Shown here piece after piece: positions 58,793 to 64,000 of a stretch of DNA of 64,000 nucleotides. The stretch lies in assembly GCA_051025295.1 (NCBI GenBank), contig JBMGJV010000022.1. The stretch is one strand, 5' to 3'. Under the pieces are notes generated by a model, which saw only the letters and a list, made by a program, of their open reading frames with translations, searched no databases and had not been told where the DNA came from. Position 1 is the first letter of the stretch. Each line of letters starts with the position of its first letter. Both the position numbers and the translations under genes were made by a program. Source of the stretch: KBS-83 sp051025295. GTDB taxonomy: Bacteria; Acidobacteriota; Terriglobia; Terriglobales; Acidobacteriaceae.

Positions 58793-59496
58793 ACCCGCAG
58801 TCCAGTCCGTCGCCCGAGTCCGGGTCTGAACCCAAGCCAGAGGCGAAGCTCGATCGCAGTCCCGAACGAGGCCTGCCCGATCCAAACAGCGATACGGTGC
58901 TCCAGCACGCCGCTAAGGTGGCGAGCGATCGCGAGCCGGGTGTATCCCGGCGCACATTTCTGTTCAAGCTCTCGCTTGCGATCAATGCGCTGGTAGCGGC
59001 GGCGATCGCGACCCCGGTGATCGGGTATCTGCTCGGCCCGGTGCGGCGCAAAGGCGGATACAACCACTGGGTACAGCTCGGGAATGTGACCGACTACAAG
59101 GAAGGCGAGACAGTTCTGGCGATGTATCGTAACCCGAACACGCACGAGTGGGACGGCGACACCGGCAAGGTCGCCTGCTACGTGCGTCGCACGGGGGCGC
59201 AGAGCTTTACGGTCTTCGCGATCAACTGCATGCATCTCGGCTGCCCGGTGCGCTGGTTTCCTCAATCGGAGCTCTTCATGTGTCCGTGCCATGGCGGCGT
59301 CTACTACGCAGACGGTGAGCGCGCCGCAGGCCCACCGGAACGCGGGCTGCGCACCTACCCCTACAAGCTCAATGGGCAACAGCTCATGATCGATGCCGGC
59401 CAGATGCCCACGCTATCCAACTCTGCCCGACTCGACCCCACCCTGGTTCAAGGAATCGCGCCATGTCCTGGTACAAGCAAGCCTACGATTGGGTAG
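58789..59496 (+). CDS. qcrA: Rieske iron-sulfur protein of bc-type complex
   Basis: 235 residues. A Pro/Ser/Glu-rich N-terminus (~45 residues) is followed by a Tat-like SRRTFLFKLSL and TM anchor (about 53-80). The Rieske domain has cluster ligands C147, H149 (CMHLGC) and C165, H168 (CPCHGG), with C152/C167 as the expected disulfide. It overlaps the upstream cytochrome c gene by four bases. The cytochrome b gene begins at 59463 inside its 3' end (34-base overlap). Moves electrons from quinol to cytochrome c. Confidence 0.94.
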   Translation: MNPQSSPSPESGSEPKPEAKLDRSPERGLPDPNSDTVLQHAAKVASDREPGVSRRTFLFKLSLAINALVAAAIATPVIGYLLGPVRRKGGYNHWVQLGNVTDYKEGETVLAMYRNPNTHEWDGDTGKVACYVRRTGAQSFTVFAINCMHLGCPVRWFPQSELFMCPCHGGVYYADGERAAGPPERGLRTYPYKLNGQQLMIDAGQMPTLSNSARLDPTLVQGIAPCPGTSKPTIG

Positions 59497-60959
59497 AACG
59501 CCGTGTGCAGCTCGAAGGCTTCGTCAAGGAAGCGGCCGAGCATCCGGTGCCCAGCAAGACCGCCAGCTGGTGGTACGTCTTCGGCAGCGCCAGTTTTGTG
59601 CTTCTGCTGTTACAGATTGTGACCGGCATCCTGCTCGCGCTGGTGTATGTGCCCTCCGCCGGTTCGGCGTGGGACAGTCTGCAGGTGCTCAATCATCAGT
59701 TGCCGCTGGGCTGGTTCCTGCGCGGCATGCACGGCTGGGGATCGAACTTTATGGTCGCCGTCGTCATCATCCACATGGTGCAGGTGTTCCTCTTCGGCGC
59801 GTACAAGTTCCCGCGCGAGCTCACCTGGATTCTCGGCGTGTTCCTGCTGCTGATGACGCTCGGTATGGCCTTCACCGGCCAGGTGCTGCGCTTCGATCAG
59901 GATGCGTACTGGGGACTCGGTATCGGGGCGTCCATCATCAGCCGCGTACCGCTGATCGGCGGCCAGCTCGTGCAGTTGATGCTCGGCGGCCCGATCATCG
60001 CAGGCGCGACGCTCACGCGCTTCTTCGCTATCCACGTGTTCGTGATTCCCGGCACGATGCTGGCTTTCGCGTCGCTGCACACCTGGCTCGTGCTCAAGCT
60101 CGGTATCAATGAGTGGCCGACACCCGGCCGTCTGGTCAAGCGGGACACATACATCGAAGAGTACAACGAGCTGTCGCACAAGCACGGGCTGCCCTTCGTG
60201 CCCGGCGCTGTGTGGAAGGATGCGATGTTCGCGGCCGGCATTCTGCTGGCAGTCGCTCTCTGTGCTCTCTTCCTCGGCCCCATCGGCCCCACGGGTGTGC
60301 CTGACCCCACCATCATCCAGACCGCTCCCAAGCCGGACTTCTTCTTCCTGTGGATCTACTCCGCGCTCGCATTCTTACCGCCATCGATCGAGACGCCGGT
60401 GATGTTCGTCGCTCCGGTGATCGGCATCGGGATCATGCTCGCGCTGCCGTTCTTCGCTGGCGTCGGTGAGAAGAGCTGGCACCGTCGGCCCGTCGCTGTG
60501 CTACTGGTCGCCTTTCTTGCGGTCTTCTTCGCAGCATTGACGCACCTCGGCACGTACGTCCCGTGGAGCCCGCGCATGGAGGCTTGGAGTTCCGCACCCA
60601 CACCGGTTCACTTCATCAAGGGCACCACGCCGCTGGAACGACAAGGCGCAGTCGTGTTTCAGGAGAAGCAGTGCCGCAACTGCCACATGCTGGGCGGACT
60701 GGGTGGCCGGCGCGGACCCACGCTCGACGATGTGGCGAGCCATCTCACCTATGACCAGCTGGTGCGTCAGGTAGAGCAGGGCGGCGGCAACATGCCAGCC
60801 TATGGCAAAACGCTTTCGCCCGCGCAGGTGACTGCGCTCGTCGAGTTCCTGGAGACGCTGCACCCGGCTAACGAGCAGCGTGCCTACGACGCATCGCGCC
60901 ATGTCGCTGAGACGAACAGCCCGATGCCCAAGGAGCCGGTGGAATCGTTGCGCCCATGA
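59463..60959 (+). CDS. qcrB: Cytochrome b with C-terminal cytochrome c domain
   Basis: 498 residues. The cytochrome b core has about eight TM helices and heme-ligand His pairs in RGMHGWGSNFMVAVVIIHM and AIHVFVIPGTMLAFASLHTW. The segment usually holding the Qo motif PEWY reads PDFFFLW. The C-terminal ~100 residues are a fused cytochrome c (CRNCH, axial Met in GGNMPAYG). The fusion means no separate cytochrome c1 is needed. Starts inside the Rieske gene, so the two are coupled. Part of a quinol:cytochrome c oxidoreductase supplying the caa3 oxidase. Confidence 0.94.
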   Translation: MSWYKQAYDWVERRVQLEGFVKEAAEHPVPSKTASWWYVFGSASFVLLLLQIVTGILLALVYVPSAGSAWDSLQVLNHQLPLGWFLRGMHGWGSNFMVAVVIIHMVQVFLFGAYKFPRELTWILGVFLLLMTLGMAFTGQVLRFDQDAYWGLGIGASIISRVPLIGGQLVQLMLGGPIIAGATLTRFFAIHVFVIPGTMLAFASLHTWLVLKLGINEWPTPGRLVKRDTYIEEYNELSHKHGLPFVPGAVWKDAMFAAGILLAVALCALFLGPIGPTGVPDPTIIQTAPKPDFFFLWIYSALAFLPPSIETPVMFVAPVIGIGIMLALPFFAGVGEKSWHRRPVAVLLVAFLAVFFAALTHLGTYVPWSPRMEAWSSAPTPVHFIKGTTPLERQGAVVFQEKQCRNCHMLGGLGGRRGPTLDDVASHLTYDQLVRQVEQGGGNMPAYGKTLSPAQVTALVEFLETLHPANEQRAYDASRHVAETNSPMPKEPVESLRP

Positions 60960-61058
60960 ACTGGAATCGATCATGCGCCGAGTTGATGTGCAACCCATAA
61001 ACTGCACCCGGAGCGCGGTGCCCGCGCGGGCTTCGCGCATGCCACGCGGGATGCAGTG

Positions 61059-63392
61059 ATGGCCCTTGTCACTCCCGACACAGCCAACGCAATCGCCGAC
61101 TCGATCGTGCGCTCGTGGACGGCTCCGTTCTGGCCAACCCTTGGGCTGCTCATCACGGCAGCACTCTATGCACGCGGCTGGGGAGCAGCGCGAGGCACAC
61201 GAGCGGCAGAGCTGCCGGCGTGGCGTGCGGCCTGTTTCTATGCCGGGCTTGCCAGTGCATGGCTCGCCATCGCATCGCCGCTCGATGCGCTGGGCGGAGT
61301 GCTGCTGCTCGCTCACATGGTGCAACACCTCGTGCTGATGTCGGTGGCACCGCCGCTGCTCATCCTCGGCGCCCCGCTGGTGCCGCTGCTGCGCGGGCTG
61401 CCGCGCGCGTGGGTGCGCAGCTTCGTCGGTCCACTCTCGATTGCGCCGGGCATCACCACGCTACGCTGCATCGTTGGCCATCCCGCGACGGCGTGGCTGG
61501 CCATGAACATAGCGTACCTAGGCTGGCATGTTCCGGCAGCCTATGAGCTCGCGTTGCGCTCGCCGGCATGGCATGAGGTCGAGCACGCCTGCTTCCTGCT
61601 GACTTCGCTGCTCTTCTGGCATGTCGTGCTTGAGCCGTGGCCCGCGCACTCGCACTGGTCGCGCTGGGCAGCCATTCCGTACCTCGTCAGCGCGGATATT
61701 GTGAACACCGCGCTGTCTGCCTTTCTCGTCTTCTCCGGCCGCGTGCTCTACCCGACGTACGCAGCCGCGCCGCGTGTCTCCGGACTGAGTGCCGCGCAGG
61801 ACCAGGCTGCGGCGGGCGCGTTCATGTGGGTAGTCGGTTCGGCCATCTACTGGGTGCCCGCGATTGGAATCACACTCGCGCTGTTGTCGCGCAAGCCGCA
61901 GTCGCGCACTGCGGCAGCTCACGCGAGCCACGGGCTGGTCACCATAGGCGGCGCATTCGCACCCGGGACTGCCAGCGCTGCACGGGCATCCTCCGAATTC
62001 GACCTGCTGCGCCTGCCGCTGCTTGGCCCGTTGCTGCGTGCCCGCTACGGACGCCAAACATTGCAGGCGATCAGCCTTGGCGTGATCACGCTCATCATCA
62101 TCGATGGGCTTTTCGGCCATCCCATGGCCGCGATGAACCTCGCCGGTGTCGTGCCATGGAACATCGTGCGCGCTCTCGCCGTGCTTGCGCTGCTATTTGT
62201 CGGAAACCTTTTCTGCATGGCGTGCCCGTTCACGCTGCCTCGAGAACTCGCGCGTCTCCTCGGCGGAGGACGCGTGCGCTGGCCTGCGCGCCTGCGCAGC
62301 AAGTGGATCGCTGTTGGCTTAATGGTGATCTTCTTCTACTGCTACGAGCGGTTCGCGCTTTGGAACAGTCCCGCTCTCACCGCATGGTTGCTTCTCGGCT
62401 ACCTTGGCGCGGCCTTCCTGGTCGATGCTACGTTCCGGGGCGCTTCTTTTTGCAAGTACGTCTGCCCCATCGGCCAGTTCAATTTCGCTGCCTCCCTCAT
62501 ATCGCCGACCACGCTGCGGGTGCGATCAGAGAGCGTCTGCAGCACCTGCCACACGCGCGACTGCATCCGCGGCAACCAGCAGCAGCGCGGTTGTGAACTC
62601 AACCTTTATCTACCGACCAAACGCAGCAACGCCGACTGCACGCTGTGCATGGACTGCGTGAAGGCATGCCCCCACGACAACATCGGCATCCTGCCGCGCG
62701 CGCAGACGGCGGAACTACTCTCGACACAGCCGACGGCCTCGCTCGGTCGCCTGCCCAGGCGGCCGGACCTTGCGCTCGCTGTGCTGGTAGTCGTCTTCGC
62801 GGCGTTCGCAAATGCAGCCACCATGGTCGCTCCTGGAGCGGAACTCCTCGCTGGCCTCGCGCATCGGGCGCCATGGCTAGCCTCAACGTTCGGCAGCTTC
62901 ATGGCCGTGCTCGTGGTTACGCTAGCCGCGACGTCGCTGGTCTGGTTGGCGTCGATACCCTTGCGCATCCTTCAACGCGCATCGGCCCGCGAAGCGTTTG
63001 GCCGCGCTGCCATGGCCCTACTACCGCTGGGGCTTGCCATGTGGGCGGCGCACCTGATCTTCCATCTTGCGATGGCCGCGCCTGCAGTGCCGTCACTGCT
63101 TGCGCAAAGCGTCGAGGATCTTCACCTCGCGGCGGTCGTTCCCCACTGGCAGGCTCCGGCCATGAGCAGCGCCGACACTCTGCTGGAGTTGCAACTGCTT
63201 CTGCTCGGCATAGGACTCATCGTGACTGTCTCTGTGGCATGGAAAGGTTTCGCGAGAAGCGGAGGCGGGCTGTCGCATCGTGTTGTCGCAGTCGCACCGG
63301 TCCTCGCCGTCGCAATCGCGCTGTACGCAATTGGCTTCTGGCTGCTGCTCCAGCCGATGCAGATGCGCGGCGTGGCCATGGGACCCATGTGA
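61059..63392 (+). CDS. CtaG-like oxidase assembly factor fused to NosR/NapH-like polyferredoxin
   Basis: 777 residues. The N-terminal ~280 form a caa3_CtaG-type membrane domain (LAHMVQHLVLMSVAPPLLILGAP, GWHVPAAYELAL, ACFLLTSLLFWHVVLEPW), implicated in CuB insertion. From ~330 on there is a membrane-bound polyferredoxin. It has FCMACP (C386, C389) and CKYVCPIG (C465, C469) at helix ends, a Cys-rich CSTCHTRDC block (C494, C497, C502, then C512) and a classical CTLCMDCVKACP (C527, C530, C533, C537). More TM helices follow. The start is ATG 61059 (GTG 61056 possible). A 99-base gap follows cytochrome b. It may transfer electrons for copper reduction or cofactor assembly (inference). Confidence 0.88.
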   Translation: MALVTPDTANAIADSIVRSWTAPFWPTLGLLITAALYARGWGAARGTRAAELPAWRAACFYAGLASAWLAIASPLDALGGVLLLAHMVQHLVLMSVAPPLLILGAPLVPLLRGLPRAWVRSFVGPLSIAPGITTLRCIVGHPATAWLAMNIAYLGWHVPAAYELALRSPAWHEVEHACFLLTSLLFWHVVLEPWPAHSHWSRWAAIPYLVSADIVNTALSAFLVFSGRVLYPTYAAAPRVSGLSAAQDQAAAGAFMWVVGSAIYWVPAIGITLALLSRKPQSRTAAAHASHGLVTIGGAFAPGTASAARASSEFDLLRLPLLGPLLRARYGRQTLQAISLGVITLIIIDGLFGHPMAAMNLAGVVPWNIVRALAVLALLFVGNLFCMACPFTLPRELARLLGGGRVRWPARLRSKWIAVGLMVIFFYCYERFALWNSPALTAWLLLGYLGAAFLVDATFRGASFCKYVCPIGQFNFAASLISPTTLRVRSESVCSTCHTRDCIRGNQQQRGCELNLYLPTKRSNADCTLCMDCVKACPHDNIGILPRAQTAELLSTQPTASLGRLPRRPDLALAVLVVVFAAFANAATMVAPGAELLAGLAHRAPWLASTFGSFMAVLVVTLAATSLVWLASIPLRILQRASAREAFGRAAMALLPLGLAMWAAHLIFHLAMAAPAVPSLLAQSVEDLHLAAVVPHWQAPAMSSADTLLELQLLLLGIGLIVTVSVAWKGFARSGGGLSHRVVAVAPVLAVAIALYAIGFWLLLQPMQMRGVAMGPM

Positions 63393-63925
63393 CCCGGCGC
63401 ACAGCGTTTTTGTTTGTCTTGTTGCTCTCGCTCAGCATGCGCGCTGCGCTGGCGGATGGCGGTCGCTTGGTGATGCGGCAGCCTGCTGGCGGCTGGATCG
63501 TGTCCCTCTTTGTCACGCCAGAAGCGCTCGGTACCGGACCTGCCGACTTCACCGCCATGGTTGAAGATCGCGCGACGGATCAGATCGTGCTCGACGCTGA
63601 CGTGAGCCTTACCTTGACGCCCGCCAATGCAAACAGCAAGCCTATCGTGGTCCCGCTGACGCGCGCTGCGGCGAACAACAAGCTGCTGCAGGCCGCGACG
63701 GTGACGCTGCCCTCGCCGGGTCAGTGGCACGTGACCCTGAACGTACGTGAGCGCGGCGAGGAGGCGAGCGCTGCCACCGATCTCGTAGTGGCGGCGCATG
63801 CCTCCCGCCGCGCTCTGGTATGGATGCTTGCGGTACTTCCGTTCGCTGTGCTGGCCTTGCTGGCGTGGGCTGATCTGGTGAAGACCCGTGTGCGCCGCAA
63901 ACAAGGCGCTGCACTCCATGGCTGA
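63389..63925 (+). CDS. FixH/YtkA-like membrane-anchored protein
   Basis: 178 residues. A short signal (FLFVLLLSLSMRAALAD) is followed by a beta-sandwich-like domain (GGWIVSLFVTPEAL, VSLTLTPANANSK, ATVTLPSPGQWHVTLNV) and a C-terminal TM helix (ALVWMLAVLPFAVLALLAWADL) with a basic end. The PGQWHVTL strand resembles FixH/YtkA-type proteins of copper and oxidase assembly. GTG 63389 overlaps the preceding stop (GTGA). Location with CtaG supports an oxidase-assembly role, not proven by sequence. Confidence 0.75.
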   Translation: MTRRTAFLFVLLLSLSMRAALADGGRLVMRQPAGGWIVSLFVTPEALGTGPADFTAMVEDRATDQIVLDADVSLTLTPANANSKPIVVPLTRAAANNKLLQAATVTLPSPGQWHVTLNVRERGEEASAATDLVVAAHASRRALVWMLAVLPFAVLALLAWADLVKTRVRRKQGAALHG

Positions 63926-63960
63926 GCAGGTCCACATAGGCCGCCTGCTCAGCCACTCAC

Positions 63961-64000
63961 TCAGTGCCCCTTTATGGTGTAGCTCGCAGACGCAACGGCA
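63961..64000 (-). CDS. Possible 3' end of a minus-strand gene
   Basis: On the minus strand the frame ending ASYTIKGH and stop TGA (63961-63963) is open to the window edge (13 codons). The amino acids look protein-like, and the position fits a convergent neighbour 35 bases after the FixH-like gene. Too short to identify. Confidence 0.3.
   Translation of the reverse strand, partial: AVASASYTIKGH

Noticed and set aside
60973..61059. 28-codon ORF between cytochrome b and the CtaG fusion, ending in TGATG with the next ATG
   Set aside because: It is Arg-rich, has no ribosome site and nothing conserved. The overlap with the next start is likely chance.
1..64000. CRISPR arrays, tRNA or rRNA genes, insertion sequences or prophage
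   Set aside because: No regularly spaced repeats, tRNA-like cloverleaf, rRNA sequence, transposase or phage protein was recognised in the window.

Overview
The window is GC-rich, densely coded bacterial chromosome. An Acidobacteriota (Terriglobia/Acidobacteriaceae-type) host is the best inference. The supporting traits are a 1205-residue Oar-like TonB-dependent receptor with an N-terminal carboxypeptidase-regulatory domain, two CRTAC1 (VCBS/ASPIC-UnbV) proteins, many TPR proteins, a beta-propeller hybrid sensor kinase, several glycoside hydrolases and a fused bc/caa3 respiratory cluster. No rRNA, tRNA, CRISPR array, insertion sequence or prophage was seen. Many genes start with TTG or GTG.

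Region 1 (1-5217, +): end of an exopolysaccharide/nucleotide-sugar cluster: rfbA (5' cut), a hexapeptide acetyltransferase, a GT4 glycosyltransferase, UDP-glucose dehydrogenase and a UDP-xylose-synthase-like SDR. Region 2 (5224-8307): trmO (-), then a sulfur assimilation unit (+). That unit begins with a 29-codon ORF carrying the run CCPCCC, followed by an intrinsic terminator, a siroheme/4Fe-4S sulfite (nitrite) reductase and the siroheme-making dehydrogenase/ferrochelatase. It looks like a cysteine-responsive attenuator and is the most interesting regulatory element here.

Region 3 (8473-20952): carbohydrate use: GH3 with PA14 domain (+), a lacI-xylB-M24-like operon (-) whose M24 protein lacks most metal ligands, a small Cys protein, a GH27 alpha-galactosidase and a very large cytoplasmic GH13 protein with a Lys/Ala/Ser/Thr repeat tail. 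Region 4 (21015-35457): mixed metabolism and housekeeping: NTF2-like protein, acetate kinase, TonB-domain protein, a UdgX-type uracil-DNA glycosylase/DUF4130 fusion next to its radical-SAM partner, two MDR oxidoreductases, an L,D-transpeptidase, a DUF882 peptidase-like protein, a nucleoside deaminase, a DUF3891 protein and phosphoketolase. Phosphoketolase with acetate kinase would give a xylulose-5-P to acetyl-P to acetate + ATP route, fed by XylB.

Region 5 (35619-53566): a seven-heme cytochrome/TPR protein, a CRTAC1 protein (-), the TonB-dependent receptor, two TPR proteins and a second CRTAC1 protein (+). On the minus strand follow a small secreted protein, a NarL-type regulator, a Reg_prop/Y_Y_Y histidine kinase and an MFS transporter. 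This looks like an envelope uptake/sensing island.

Region 6 (53596-63925, +): a respiratory cluster with overlapping genes: CoxB with C-terminal cytochrome c, CoxA, CoxC, a seven-TM protein, a diheme lipoprotein cytochrome c, a Rieske protein, a cytochrome b with C-terminal cytochrome c, a CtaG/polyferredoxin fusion and a FixH-like protein. Together these encode a quinol:cytochrome c:oxygen oxidoreductase chain and part of its assembly machinery. The last 40 bases may hold the 3' end of a minus-strand gene.
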